From assembly GCF_000519045.1 (NCBI RefSeq), contig NZ_KI912532.1:124001-188000 (forward strand): DNA of 64,000 bases. Direction: 5' to 3'. The notes below the pieces were generated by a model. The model searched no databases and was not told where the DNA came from. It saw nothing but the letters and a program-made list of their open reading frames with translations. This document shows, in pieces, positions 7,718-17,034 of this stretch (its first letter is position 1; each line of letters begins with the position of its first letter). This stretch comes from Dechloromonas agitata is5. GTDB taxonomy: Bacteria > Pseudomonadota > Gammaproteobacteria > Burkholderiales > Rhodocyclaceae. The translations under genes were made by a program, and so were the position numbers.

Positions 7718-10700
7718 CTAGGCCTCAGATGACTCGTCTATCGATTTCGTGAAGTCCTCTTCGTCGGCATCTTTGCCGTGAGCAAGGCGATATAGAAGCG
7801 GCAACACGAGAAGCGTCAGCGCTGTCGACGACAGGATTCCACCAATCACCACGGTGGCCAGCGGGCGTTGGACTTCCGCACCGGTACCTGTTGCAATCGC
7901 CATGGGGACAAAACCAAGCGAGGCAACCAATGCCGTCATCAGCACAGGACGCAATCGAGTCAGCGCCCCTTCGTGAATGGCATCATCCAAAGAGCGCCCC
8001 TCTTCACGTAAATTACGGATGAAGGAAATCATCACCAAGCCGTTCAGTACCGCCACACCGGACAAGGCGATAAAACCGATGCCCGCCGAGATCGAGAGCG
8101 GAATGTCCCTTAGCCAGAGTGCGACAATGCCGCCTGTCAGCGCAAACGGAATGCCGGTAAACACCAGCAGCCCATCTTTCACGTTCCCGAACATCGCGAA
8201 CAGCAGCGTGAATACCAACAGCAAGGCCACGGGCACCACAATTTTGAGACGTTTCGAGGCAGACTCCAGTTGTTCAAAAGTTCCACCCCAGGCCGTCCAG
8301 TAGCCGCTCGGAATCTTGACCTCGGCTAGACGGCTCTGAGCCTCGCCAACAAAGGAGCCGATATCTCGTCCCCGAACATTGGCACTAACAACAACGCGAC
8401 GCTTGCCGTTTTCCCGGCTAACTTGGTTCGGACCCGGTGCGAGCTCAAGACTGGCGACTTCCCCCAATGGGATGTAGGTCGTGCGTACATCCCCTCCGTT
8501 GGCAGCAGAAGCCCCCTTCGGCAAAGCAATCGGCAAACGCTTTAGCGATTCGAGATCCGAACGCAGGCTATCCGGCAAACGTACGACAATATCGAAGCGT
8601 CGGTCACCTTCAAACATGGTTCCAGCCTCTCGACCACCAATCGCTGTCGAGATCGCATCCTGGACATCACCAATATTGAGTCCGTAGCGCGCCGTTTTCT
8701 CCCGGTCAATATTCACGGTCAGCATAGGCAAGCCCGTCGTCTGCTCGATCTTGACCTCGGAAGCGCCTGGGATTTTCTCCAATACAGCGGAAATCTTGCT
8801 GGCCGTATCGTTCATAACATCCATGTCATCACCGAATATTTTGATGGCAACATCGCTGCGTACACCGGAGATCAACTCATTGAAACGCAATTGGATCGGT
8901 TGGGAAAACTCATAGGTGTTCCCCGGCAGTTTTCCAACGGTCTTTTGGATAGCGGCCAGCAGTTCGTCCCGAGATTTCCGTGGTTCCGGCCATTCCGCTT
9001 CAGGTTTCAACATGATGTAGCCATCCGAAATATTGGGTGGCATCGGATCTGAGGCGATTTCGGCCGTCCCGGTTCTCGCGAAAATCCTGTCGATTTCCGG
9101 ATACTCCGCCTTGAGCCCCTTTTCCAACTGTTGCTGCATGGCTACTGACTGCGAAAGACTGGTTCCTGGAATACGCAGTGCCTGAATCGCGAAGTCGCCT
9201 TCATTCAGGCTCGGTACGAACTCACTCCCCATGCGCGTAGCGACCAAGCCAGAGAGAAGAACCATCACCGTCGTGAAGACCAGGACTACCGGCTTGTTCG
9301 CCATGACACCAGCCAGAACGGGCTCATACCAGCGCTTGGCTGCCCGCATCAGGAAGTTTTCCTTTTCATCCACCTTTTCACCGATAAACAGTGCGACTGC
9401 TGCGGGAATAAAGGTGACGGAGAGGATCATGGCACCTACGAGCGCGGTGACCACGGTGAAAGCCATAGGGTGGAACATTTTTCCTTCGACGCCGGTGAGC
9501 GCGAAGATCGGCAGATAGACAATCATGATGATGAGCTGACCGAATAGCAGCGCTCGGCGAGCCTCTTTCGAAGCGGCAAAGACTTCGTGGAAGCGCTCGG
9601 TCCGGGTCAATGGTCGCCCGTGATGTGCCTGGGCGTGGGCCAAACGGCGAACACAGTTCTCCACAATGACGACTGCACCATCGATGATGATCCCGAAGTC
9701 AAGAGCGCCGAGGCTCATCAGGTTGGCACTAATCTGGTAGGTCACCATCCCCGAAAAGGTAAACAGCATGGAGAGCGGGATCACCATGGCGGTGATTACA
9801 GCCGCCCGCATGTTGCCGAGGAACAGGAACAGAATGACGATGACCAGGATCGCCCCTTCCAGAAGGTTCTTCTTGACGGTATTGATCGCTTTGTCCACAA
9901 GGACGGTGCGGTCATAGACTGTCACTGCCTTGATGCCTTCCGGCAGATTGCGGTTGATTTCGACCATTTTCTGGTCGACCGCTCGTGAGACGGTGCGACT
10001 GTTCTCGCCAATCAACATGAACACGGTACCCAGAACGACTTCACGCCCGTTGTCAGTGGCGGCACCAGTACGTAGCTCGCGACCGATGCCAACATCGGCC
10101 ACGTCGCGGATACGGATCGGCACGCCCTGGACATTGCCCAGGATGACGTTACGAATATCCTCGATGCTACGCACTTGGCCAGGAGCACGAATCAGATACT
10201 GTTCGCCGCGCTTCTCGATATAACCGGCGCCGACGTTGCTGTTGTTGCGGTCGATGGCGATTACCACGTCCTGAAGTGTCAGGCCGTAGGAAGCCAGCTT
10301 TTCCGGGCTGGGTGCTACCTGATACTCTTTGGCAAAGCCACCAATCGAGTTGATTTCAGTCACGCCTGTCACGTTGCGCAGTTGCGGCTTGATGATCCAA
10401 TCTTGTATTTCGCGCAAATCAGTCGGTGTATAGGGAGTGCCATCCGGCTTTTTGGCGCCGTCCTCTGCTTCTACCGTCCAGAGATAGATTTCACCCAGGC
10501 CAGTAGAGATGGGCCCCATTGCCGGCGCTATTCCGGCAGGGAGTTTTTCCTTGGCTTCCTGAATCCGCTGATTGACCAGTTGGCGGGCAAAATAGATATC
10601 CGTTCCATCCTTGAAAATCACCGTAACCTGCGACAAGCCGTAACGCGACAGGGAACGGGTCTGCTCCAGGTGAGGTAGGCCGGCCATGACTGTCTCGACC

Positions 10701-10903
10701 GGAAAGGTCACGCGCTGCTCGACTTCGAGCGGTGAATAGCCCGGCGCTGCCGTATTGATCTGTACTTGAACATTCGTGATATCGGGTACTGCGTCAATCG
10801 GCAGGCGCTGGTAGTTATAGACTCCCAAGCCGGCCATGCCGAGGACGGCCAGTAAGACCAGCCAGCGGTGTTCGATGGCGAGGCGGATGATGCGTTCAAA
10901 CAT
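7718..10903 (-). CDS. czcA: CzcA, heavy-metal RND efflux pump
   Basis: A 1061-residue HME-RND transporter that exports Zn2+/Co2+/Cd2+ from the periplasm or cytoplasm using the proton gradient. The membrane motif near residue 402 reads DFGIIIDGAVVIVEN, the HME1 signature associated with Zn/Co/Cd, rather than the Cu/Ag type. Twelve membrane segments and two large periplasmic loops are present, and length is normal. It starts 16 bp after the czcB stop. The C-terminal tail is acidic (HGKDADEEDFTKSIDES). It forms the tripartite pump with CzcB and CzcC. Confidence 0.95.
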   Translation of the reverse strand: MFERIIRLAIEHRWLVLLAVLGMAGLGVYNYQRLPIDAVPDITNVQVQINTAAPGYSPLEVEQRVTFPVETVMAGLPHLEQTRSLSRYGLSQVTVIFKDGTDIYFARQLVNQRIQEAKEKLPAGIAPAMGPISTGLGEIYLWTVEAEDGAKKPDGTPYTPTDLREIQDWIIKPQLRNVTGVTEINSIGGFAKEYQVAPSPEKLASYGLTLQDVVIAIDRNNSNVGAGYIEKRGEQYLIRAPGQVRSIEDIRNVILGNVQGVPIRIRDVADVGIGRELRTGAATDNGREVVLGTVFMLIGENSRTVSRAVDQKMVEINRNLPEGIKAVTVYDRTVLVDKAINTVKKNLLEGAILVIVILFLFLGNMRAAVITAMVIPLSMLFTFSGMVTYQISANLMSLGALDFGIIIDGAVVIVENCVRRLAHAQAHHGRPLTRTERFHEVFAASKEARRALLFGQLIIMIVYLPIFALTGVEGKMFHPMAFTVVTALVGAMILSVTFIPAAVALFIGEKVDEKENFLMRAAKRWYEPVLAGVMANKPVVLVFTTVMVLLSGLVATRMGSEFVPSLNEGDFAIQALRIPGTSLSQSVAMQQQLEKGLKAEYPEIDRIFARTGTAEIASDPMPPNISDGYIMLKPEAEWPEPRKSRDELLAAIQKTVGKLPGNTYEFSQPIQLRFNELISGVRSDVAIKIFGDDMDVMNDTASKISAVLEKIPGASEVKIEQTTGLPMLTVNIDREKTARYGLNIGDVQDAISTAIGGREAGTMFEGDRRFDIVVRLPDSLRSDLESLKRLPIALPKGASAANGGDVRTTYIPLGEVASLELAPGPNQVSRENGKRRVVVSANVRGRDIGSFVGEAQSRLAEVKIPSGYWTAWGGTFEQLESASKRLKIVVPVALLLVFTLLFAMFGNVKDGLLVFTGIPFALTGGIVALWLRDIPLSISAGIGFIALSGVAVLNGLVMISFIRNLREEGRSLDDAIHEGALTRLRPVLMTALVASLGFVPMAIATGTGAEVQRPLATVVIGGILSSTALTLLVLPLLYRLAHGKDADEEDFTKSIDESSEA

Positions 10904-10919
10904 GTTGTTCTCCCTCGCC

Positions 10920-12524
10920 TCAGTGGCTGTGCTCGGCGCTACCCTTGCCGAGTTCCGACTTCAGGACGAAGCTGCCTGACGCTGCATAAGGGGTTCCTGC
11001 TTTCATTCCACTAACCACTTCGATGAATTTGCCATCCGAACGGCCCAATGTCACCGGTTGTGCAACGAAACCGTCAGGCACCTTGATGAAAACGACGCTC
11101 TTGTCACCAAGCGTCTGGATAGCTTCGGTTAGAACGCTGACTGGAACTTCGGCTTCACTGGAAACGACTTCGATATTTACGAACAATCCAGGACGCCAAG
11201 CCATCTTCGGGTTGGCCAAAGTGACCCGCGCTTTGGCCGTGCGCGTATCCTGCCCGAGCAATGCGCCCACGTAGGAGATGCTGCCTTCGGCTTTCGAGTC
11301 GAAGGCAGTTGCCTTGACAACGACCTTTTCACCAACCCGGATGACGTTCAAATCCTTGGCAGGAACGACAATTTCCGCCCATACGGAAGACAAGTCGGAA
11401 ATCGTGAAGATACTGGCATCTTCCTTGACTGCCTCGCCAAGCGCGATGTGTTTCTCAACGATCATGCCGTCGAAAGGTGCGCGGATTTCATAACGATTGA
11501 GACTGCCCGAAACCGTGGCACCGGCACCCAGCGCAATCAACTTTTGCTGGCTGTTGGCAACGGCGATTTCGGCTTCCCTTAAAGTTTGCTGGGCTTGCAG
11601 GTAGTCTTGTTCGGCAGAGATTTTTTCTTCCCAGAGCTTCTTCTCTCGCTCATAGGTCGATTTGGCGAGCGAAAAGCGTTTCTGTGCTGCCAGAAGTTCG
11701 CTGCGTTGTTCCGAAAGGCCAGTGCTGGCGATCACAGCCAGAATCTGACCGCGCTTGACCGTTTGTCCCAGATTGGCAGGAACACTCTCGACGACTCCGG
11801 CAAGACGAGGTACGACATGCGCGGTACGGTCCTCGTTAAACCGGATTTCGCCGGGAAGCTGAGCCGCTGTTTTGATTTTGGCGGGAGTGGCCCTCTGGAT
11901 ACCGATGGCAGCAGCTTTAACTTGCTCGTCCGTTAGCTCGATTTTTCCTTCTTCCCGGGTATCGATGAACAGGAATGGGGTGTTTCCCATTAGCACCGAT
12001 ATGGAAGCTTCGAACACATGCGGCTCTGCAATTCGGCTGGTACTCTTCAGATAGTCTTTCTCGGCTGAAAAAAGGACTTCCTGCTTCTCTTCACCCGGTC
12101 GCGTCAGTGTTATCGAGACTTTTGCTGCAGTTGGTGCAAGCGGCTTTCCTTCCTGGAACAACCAGACACGGAAACCTGGCTCACCACCATCTTCGGACAA
12201 CAGCAATTCCAGACCAAAACCATCCTCGGTAAAAAGCTTGCCACCATGCGGCCCCGATTGGGGCTCATCCTCATGGTGCTCTGCATCTCCATGTTCTTTG
12301 GCATGCTCGTGACCATCGCCAGCTTTGCTGCCATGATGCTCGGCATCGGCATGCCCCTTGGCTTCTGCATGGCTGGCGTGTTCATGCTGTTCTCCAGCAG
12401 GTTGGGAAGTACTGCCCCCCAGTATCCAAGTGCCGGCGACAATTCCTGTCGCCAAAATCACGGCAATGGCGATCCCTTGCTTTCTGGTGAGATTGAAAGT
12501 GTTCTTGTTGAAATTCATTTTCAC
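10920..12524 (-). CDS. czcB: CzcB, periplasmic adaptor of the RND pump
   Basis: A 534-residue membrane-fusion protein with an N-terminal membrane anchor (about residues 17-33). A strongly His/Glu-rich stretch lies at about 42-95 (repeated HEHA, AEHH, HGGK units), followed by the lipoyl and alpha-hairpin domains and a C-terminal domain with GTPYAASGSFVLKSELGKG. A GTG start at 12524 is chosen because AGGAG lies 6 bases upstream; the ATG two codons later is too far from it. It links CzcA to CzcC and probably buffers metal in the periplasm through the His region. Confidence 0.92.
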   Translation of the reverse strand: MKMNFNKNTFNLTRKQGIAIAVILATGIVAGTWILGGSTSQPAGEQHEHASHAEAKGHADAEHHGSKAGDGHEHAKEHGDAEHHEDEPQSGPHGGKLFTEDGFGLELLLSEDGGEPGFRVWLFQEGKPLAPTAAKVSITLTRPGEEKQEVLFSAEKDYLKSTSRIAEPHVFEASISVLMGNTPFLFIDTREEGKIELTDEQVKAAAIGIQRATPAKIKTAAQLPGEIRFNEDRTAHVVPRLAGVVESVPANLGQTVKRGQILAVIASTGLSEQRSELLAAQKRFSLAKSTYEREKKLWEEKISAEQDYLQAQQTLREAEIAVANSQQKLIALGAGATVSGSLNRYEIRAPFDGMIVEKHIALGEAVKEDASIFTISDLSSVWAEIVVPAKDLNVIRVGEKVVVKATAFDSKAEGSISYVGALLGQDTRTAKARVTLANPKMAWRPGLFVNIEVVSSEAEVPVSVLTEAIQTLGDKSVVFIKVPDGFVAQPVTLGRSDGKFIEVVSGMKAGTPYAASGSFVLKSELGKGSAEHSH

Positions 12525-12533
12525 GACGCGCTC

Positions 12534-13856
12534 CTACGGACGGCTGGGTACGGCAGTTGGCATTGAATCGATGGAGCCCAGGACGCGCTCCAGTTCGGCC
12601 GCGGTCCGATGAGCATCGGACAAACTTCTCAGGTATTGGGCTCTCGCCTGAAAGAAGGTACGTTGGGCATCCAATACCTCCAGAAAACTGAATTTTCCCA
12701 GTTCAAATCCTTTGCTGGCAGCGTCATAGGCGCTGCGAGCGCCCGGCATGATTTCGCTTTGCAGGGTTTGCGCTTCAACAACCAGGGCTTTTAGACGTTC
12801 CTCGTTTTGTGTTACCTCCGTACTTAAACGAACCTCAGTAACACTGAGCTCGTCCCGTGCCTTGTCGGCTCGACGCTGCGCCTCAAGCACATTGCCCTGA
12901 TTACGGTCGAAGATTGGGAAGGGAATTGAGACACCCACGATGGTTTGGTTGCGCCCAAGTTCTTCAACCTTTTTGGATCCCAGGCTGACTGTAACGTCGG
13001 GAATCCGGCGAGAACGCTCCAAGTCCGCGAGAGCAGAAACACGATCGACTTCATGGCGCGCACGAAGAAGTGCCGGAGATGCATTCAAGCGGCGGGTGAT
13101 TTCTTCGGTGGAGCGGATCGGCGGCAACAAATCGGTACGCCCTTCAGCCTGTTCAAACCGTGGTGTCGAACTTCCCCAACTTGCCGCCAAACGCTTTCGG
13201 GCCGACACCAGTTCGCGTTGTGCCTGATTCAACTCCACTCGTGCTGAGGCTTCCGCCACACGGGCCTTTGTTTCCTCAACCGGCGAGATTTTGCCGGCAG
13301 TCACGCGTCGTGAAGCCGCCTGGCTGGCGCGTTGGGCCAAGCCGAGCAAGTCCTCGGCCTGTTGAATACGCTCCTGAGCAACCAGAACATCGAAGAAGGC
13401 CCCGATCACGGTTGCGCGTATGTCAAGGCGTTTGGCTGCCAAATCGGCTGCTGCTACATCACGGCCCCGCTCGGCAGATGCAATTCGAGCCGAGCGCTTG
13501 CCACCAAGCTCGATCCGTTGGCTCAGCTGGATAGTTGTGGTTCGCGTGGCCTTATTCTGCGTATCTTCAACGGAAGTCGAAATTTCCGGATTGGGCAGAA
13601 TGCCAGCTTGGATTACGACCCCTTCGACAGCACGTAATTCGTTGGTGGCTGCTGATAATTCCGGATTGGACGTTAGCGCGAGATCAATCGCCGCCGAAAG
13701 GGTCAAGGTTCCAACCGGCTCCGTGACAAGCGTAGGTGCGAACGTCGTCGAAGTCAGCCGGTCTTGCGACTGGGCATTGAGATGGGTGCTGGCCAACACC
13801 GTGAATCCGAACAGGGTTCGGAGCAGCAACGTGACAGCAAAATTTCTTGGGTACAT
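12534..13856 (-). CDS. czcC: CzcC, outer-membrane channel of the RND pump (TolC family)
   Basis: A 440-residue outer-membrane efflux protein with a signal peptide (LLLRTLFGFTVLASTHLNA). It carries the two repeated OEP domains seen in CzcC/CusC proteins, including the segments LALTSNPELSAATNELRA near residue 60 and FELGKFSFLEVLDAQRTFFQAR near residue 395. It lies 10 bp before czcB and is the first structural pump gene after czcI. It gives the tripartite pump its exit duct. Confidence 0.92.
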   Translation of the reverse strand: MYPRNFAVTLLLRTLFGFTVLASTHLNAQSQDRLTSTTFAPTLVTEPVGTLTLSAAIDLALTSNPELSAATNELRAVEGVVIQAGILPNPEISTSVEDTQNKATRTTTIQLSQRIELGGKRSARIASAERGRDVAAADLAAKRLDIRATVIGAFFDVLVAQERIQQAEDLLGLAQRASQAASRRVTAGKISPVEETKARVAEASARVELNQAQRELVSARKRLAASWGSSTPRFEQAEGRTDLLPPIRSTEEITRRLNASPALLRARHEVDRVSALADLERSRRIPDVTVSLGSKKVEELGRNQTIVGVSIPFPIFDRNQGNVLEAQRRADKARDELSVTEVRLSTEVTQNEERLKALVVEAQTLQSEIMPGARSAYDAASKGFELGKFSFLEVLDAQRTFFQARAQYLRSLSDAHRTAAELERVLGSIDSMPTAVPSRP

Positions 13857-13980
13857 CCGATTCTCCAGTGATGAAATACACGTTGGGGAATCGGCGGGGC
13901 GCCAACTGACAAGCAGAATGGCACAGAGCGCGGCTCAGGCCGCAGCAAAAAGGTTTGGGAAAATGCCCCAGCCCCGCCGA

Positions 13981-14325
13981 TCAGGCGGAGATGGACCAGT
14001 TGGGGCGTTCGGGCTGGTCGCCAGGCAGTGAAGTCACCAACGGAACTGTCTGAAAAAGATCAGCAACTCCCTCGAATTCGGGTAGAGAACCGCTGAAGGC
14101 GGTCAACGCGGCAATACAGCCCGCATGACAGACACCGCAATCATTGTCCACATCAGAAATAGAACCTTTGGCAAGCTTCTCGCTATCGTCTGTCTGATGC
14201 TTGTGGTCGTGGTGACCAAAGTGCTTCGCCGATCCCGTTTCATGCTGGCAATAGGTCGCTGCCACCGCCCAGGAAATCTGGAGCGGCAAAACAATCAACA
14301 GGAAAATGGATAGCCAGCGACGCAT
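13981..14325 (-). CDS. czcI: CzcI-like regulatory/periplasmic protein
   Basis: A 114-residue exported protein. It has a signal peptide (MRRWLSIFLLIVLPLQISWAVAA), a His cluster (HFGHHDHKHQ) and three cysteines (YCQHE, CGVCHAGC). Length and His/Cys pattern agree with CzcI, which precedes czcCBA in Cupriavidus and dampens czc expression. It is 124 bp upstream of czcC on the same strand. Confidence 0.8.
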   Translation of the reverse strand: MRRWLSIFLLIVLPLQISWAVAATYCQHETGSAKHFGHHDHKHQTDDSEKLAKGSISDVDNDCGVCHAGCIAALTAFSGSLPEFEGVADLFQTVPLVTSLPGDQPERPNWSISA

Positions 14326-14402
14326 GGGATGAATGGTAACAGAACAAAAGTGTGTTCAAACAACAAGTCTGCGGAGGGTAACGTATGGAAAGGCGGGTTG
14401 CG

Positions 14403-14427
14403 GATGACCAGGGTTTTCCTGGTCATC
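14403..14427 (-). terminator. Strong hairpin downstream of the 14463-14840 gene
   Basis: A perfect 10-bp stem GATGACCAGG/CCTGGTCATC encloses the loop GTTTT. It lies 36 bp beyond the stop of the preceding minus-strand gene. No T-run follows on the minus strand, so it may be a weak terminator or an RNA-stabilising stem separating that gene from czcI. Confidence 0.45.
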
Positions 14428-14462
14428 GTCCGATGGGCAACACATTCGTCCTCGGGGCGGAA

Positions 14463-14840
14463 TTAACCGCCCAGGTACAACGCCTCGCGTTGCTTCTTTT
14501 CTTCCGGCGTCATTTGCATGGATGGCGCAGGCGTGTTGTGCTGGAGTTTGTCGACGTGTTGCCATTTCCCATCGCGATAGGCATATTCGTGCGGAATCAG
14601 CACCCAGCCTTGATCACCGCCAACATAACGATACTGGCCGTCCGCACTTACCGGGTTGCGTTTGAAGTCATCGAGTTCCTGTTGCACTTGCTGGGCGGAT
14701 TTGCTGCCCGAACCGTGCGCCGGGTAGAATTTTGTCGCGCCCTCCGGCGTGCTGTGCATGACCGAGTCGGCCAACACCTGACCTGACAGGAGCAAACCGG
14801 CACAAAGAACGGGGATGGAAAGGGCTTGTTTGACGTTCAT
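14463..14840 (-). CDS. Exported protein of unknown function next to czc
   Basis: A 125-residue protein with a clear signal peptide (VKQALSIPVLCAGLLLSGQVLA). A mature domain contains SAQQVQQELDDFKRNP and a Trp/Tyr-rich centre (YRYVGGDQGWVLIPHEYAYRDGKWQHVD). GGAGTTCC lies just upstream of the ATG. The QVQQELDDFKRNP part loosely recalls DUF4148-type small exported proteins. It is the first gene leftward from the czcRS divergent region, so it is likely metal-responsive. No function is assigned. Confidence 0.65.
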   Translation of the reverse strand: MNVKQALSIPVLCAGLLLSGQVLADSVMHSTPEGATKFYPAHGSGSKSAQQVQQELDDFKRNPVSADGQYRYVGGDQGWVLIPHEYAYRDGKWQHVDKLQHNTPAPSMQMTPEEKKQREALYLGG

Positions 14841-14883
14841 GATGGAACTCCTTCATTGATGTTTCGTTCATCGGGTTTGATGT

Positions 14884-14905
14884 ATGCCGAACAACTGAAC
14901 GGCAT
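14884..14905. promoter_or_regulatory. Inverted repeat in the czc divergent promoter region
   Basis: The dyad ATGCCG-N10-CGGCAT lies 44 bp before the leftward gene and 80 bp before czcR. It may bind a regulator controlling the leftward czc genes. Only the symmetry supports this. Confidence 0.3.
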
Positions 14906-14951
14906 GGATGAACTATAAAGAAACAGCACTGACAGAACGCCAACAGGAAGT

Positions 14952-14965
14952 TTACAAAATTGACA
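14952..14965. promoter_or_regulatory. Candidate CzcR/CusR-type operator upstream of czcR
   Basis: The sequence TTACAAAATTGACA is a near match to the CusR/CopR-type box (TGACAAAATTGTCA) used by metal-responsive OmpR-family regulators. It lies 20-33 bp before the czcR start, compatible with autoregulation of czcRS. Confidence 0.4.
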
Positions 14966-14984
14966 TCTTTCGATTTGGAAAGAA

Positions 14985-15668
14985 ATGAAACTATTGGTTG
15001 TCGAAGATGAGCAAAAGCTTGCCCAGTACCTGCAAAAGGGATTGGGTACGGCAGGCTTCGTTGTCGACCTTGCCCATGACGGAGTAACCGGACTTCACAT
15101 GAGTCTGGAGTTTGATTACTCCGCCATCATCTTGGACTCCATGCTGCCTGGCATGGACGGACTTGCCTTGCTGGCTGCCCTGCGTACCCAAAAACAAACC
15201 CCGGTCTTGATGCTGACCGCGCGGGGTAAAGTGGAAGACCGGGTCAACGGTTTGCAGACTGGCGCCGACGATTATCTGGTCAAGCCGTTCGCCTTTTCTG
15301 AGCTGATCGCTCGAATCCAGGGACTGCTGCGCCGCTCGGCACAGCATCAACAGGAAAGCACGTCAAACCGTCTGGCATTGCACGATCTTGAAATGGATCT
15401 GGCTCGCCGCAAGGTCTCCAGGAATGGTCAACGTATCGACCTGAGTGCCAAGGAGTTCCTGCTGCTTTCTCTGTTTCTGAGGAAACAAGGCGAGGTGCTA
15501 TCGCGTACCGAGATTGCCGAGCAGGTTTGGGATATGAATTTCGACAGCAACACCAATGTAGTCGAAGTTTCGATCAAGCGACTTCGCGCCAAAATGGATA
15601 CACCCTTCGAGCTCCAACTACTGCACACCGTACGAGGCATGGGTTATGTCCTCGAAATGCGCGAATGA
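14985..15668 (+). CDS. czcR: Heavy-metal response regulator (CzcR/CusR type)
   Basis: A 227-residue OmpR-family response regulator. The receiver domain has acidic residues E7/D8, the phospho-acceptor D51 (AIILDSMLPGMDG) and the conserved Lys in DYLVKPF. A winged-helix DNA-binding domain follows (LSAKEFLLLSLFLRKQGEVLSRTEI ... VEVSIKRLRAKMD ... VRGMGYVLE). The stop overlaps the sensor kinase start by 4 bp. It is divergent from the czc genes, which it probably activates when periplasmic Zn/Cd/Co rises. Confidence 0.9.
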   Translation: MKLLVVEDEQKLAQYLQKGLGTAGFVVDLAHDGVTGLHMSLEFDYSAIILDSMLPGMDGLALLAALRTQKQTPVLMLTARGKVEDRVNGLQTGADDYLVKPFAFSELIARIQGLLRRSAQHQQESTSNRLALHDLEMDLARRKVSRNGQRIDLSAKEFLLLSLFLRKQGEVLSRTEIAEQVWDMNFDSNTNVVEVSIKRLRAKMDTPFELQLLHTVRGMGYVLEMRE

Positions 15669-16996
15669 AACTTGGCAAACAGATTAACCCGACGCTGAGC
15701 GGTCGCCTTGTACGCTGGCTTGCCTCACTAAGTTTGGGTGTCCTTGGATGTTTGTGTCTCGGCGTGTTTTTCTCGGTCAAAATCAATCTTGAGTCACAAC
15801 AGGATCTACGCCTTGAAAAGCTCAGTACGGCAATTCAGCACCTGTTTGAAGAAACGCCGGCACACCTGCAACCGGGAACACTGGAACATGACCTGGAAGA
15901 TCTTCTGAAGATCAATCGGGACTTGCATCTCAAGTTACTCGATAGATTGGGTGAGGCTCGTTTCATTTCGACGCAAAATGCTTGGCCGTTAAAAGCGCGC
16001 TTTCTCTCGCTTGCACTCCCCGAGGAAGCTTCGAGGACAGATTTTGCCGTTGCCGAATTGGCGCTCGACACTGCACCCGACGAGGCTATTCTGGATCGCC
16101 TCGCAGCCATTCTCTGGGGGGCTGCATTGATCGGCAGTGCTGCGATCACCGTGGGCGGTTACCTGCTCGTCTATTTTGGACTGGCCCCCATTCGGACACT
16201 GGCTGAGCAAACGCGCTGTCTCGCAATACTTTCCCTCGACAAACGGTTGGAAACTGAGGGGATTCCCGCCGAGCTACAAGTCCTTGTCGATCAGTTCAAC
16301 GATTTGCTAAACCGACTGGAAAAAGCCTACCAGCAGCTCGAAGGATTCAATGCCGATGTAGCGCACGAATTGAGAACGCCGTTGGCGAATATCATCGCTA
16401 GCAGTGAGTTGGCTTTGCGTAGCAACGACAAGGATGAAAATCTGCGTGATTGCATCGGTGCGAATCTCGAAGAAATGCACAGGCTATCGGGCATCGTGAA
16501 TGACATGCTGTTCCTGTCGCAAGCTGACCGGGGTGCAAAAGCCCGGCGGAAACCCATTCAAAGCCTCGCCCAACTCTGCACTGAGGTGGCTGACTACTAT
16601 GAAGCCGTGCTGATTGAGTCCGACCTTCAGTTGTCGATTGAAGGTGACGCTTCCGGCCTATTCGATGCTGCACTGCTACGGCGCGTACTGTCCAATTTAC
16701 TAAATAATGCAGCTCGATATGCCGATCACGGGAGTGCAATCGTGATCCGGATAACGCCGAAAACAGATGGACGACTCGAACTCTCGGTGATCAACCGAGG
16801 CAAACCGATTCCTGCTGCAAGCCTGCCCCATATCTTCGATCGTTTCTTCCGCGTAGACACGTCACGTAGCCACGGCCACCAAAATCATGGACTGGGTCTC
16901 GCCATCGTTAGCGCGATTGCCCGGATGCATGACGGGGCGGCATTTGCATTGTCCGCCGATGGCGAGACCGAAATAGGCGTACGACTGGACTGCTGA
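15665..16996 (+). CDS. czcS: Heavy-metal sensor histidine kinase (CzcS type)
   Basis: A 443-residue inner-membrane kinase. The first membrane segment is at about 20-40, a periplasmic sensor domain at about 41-146 and the second segment at about 147-172. HAMP comes next (LAPIRTLAEQ), the H-box His lies at about 234 (DVAHELRTPLAN), and the N-box reads VLSNLLNNAARY. The G-box region is ...SHGHQNHGLGLAIV, with unusual extra histidines. The ATG at 15665 (ATGA overlap with czcR) is chosen over an upstream frame-open start lying within czcR. It should phosphorylate CzcR. Confidence 0.9.
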   Translation: MKLGKQINPTLSGRLVRWLASLSLGVLGCLCLGVFFSVKINLESQQDLRLEKLSTAIQHLFEETPAHLQPGTLEHDLEDLLKINRDLHLKLLDRLGEARFISTQNAWPLKARFLSLALPEEASRTDFAVAELALDTAPDEAILDRLAAILWGAALIGSAAITVGGYLLVYFGLAPIRTLAEQTRCLAILSLDKRLETEGIPAELQVLVDQFNDLLNRLEKAYQQLEGFNADVAHELRTPLANIIASSELALRSNDKDENLRDCIGANLEEMHRLSGIVNDMLFLSQADRGAKARRKPIQSLAQLCTEVADYYEAVLIESDLQLSIEGDASGLFDAALLRRVLSNLLNNAARYADHGSAIVIRITPKTDGRLELSVINRGKPIPAASLPHIFDRFFRVDTSRSHGHQNHGLGLAIVSAIARMHDGAAFALSADGETEIGVRLDC

Positions 16997-17034
16997 CCGC
17001 CTCGCTGCTTTCGCCGATGCAGGCCAACGGGTCT

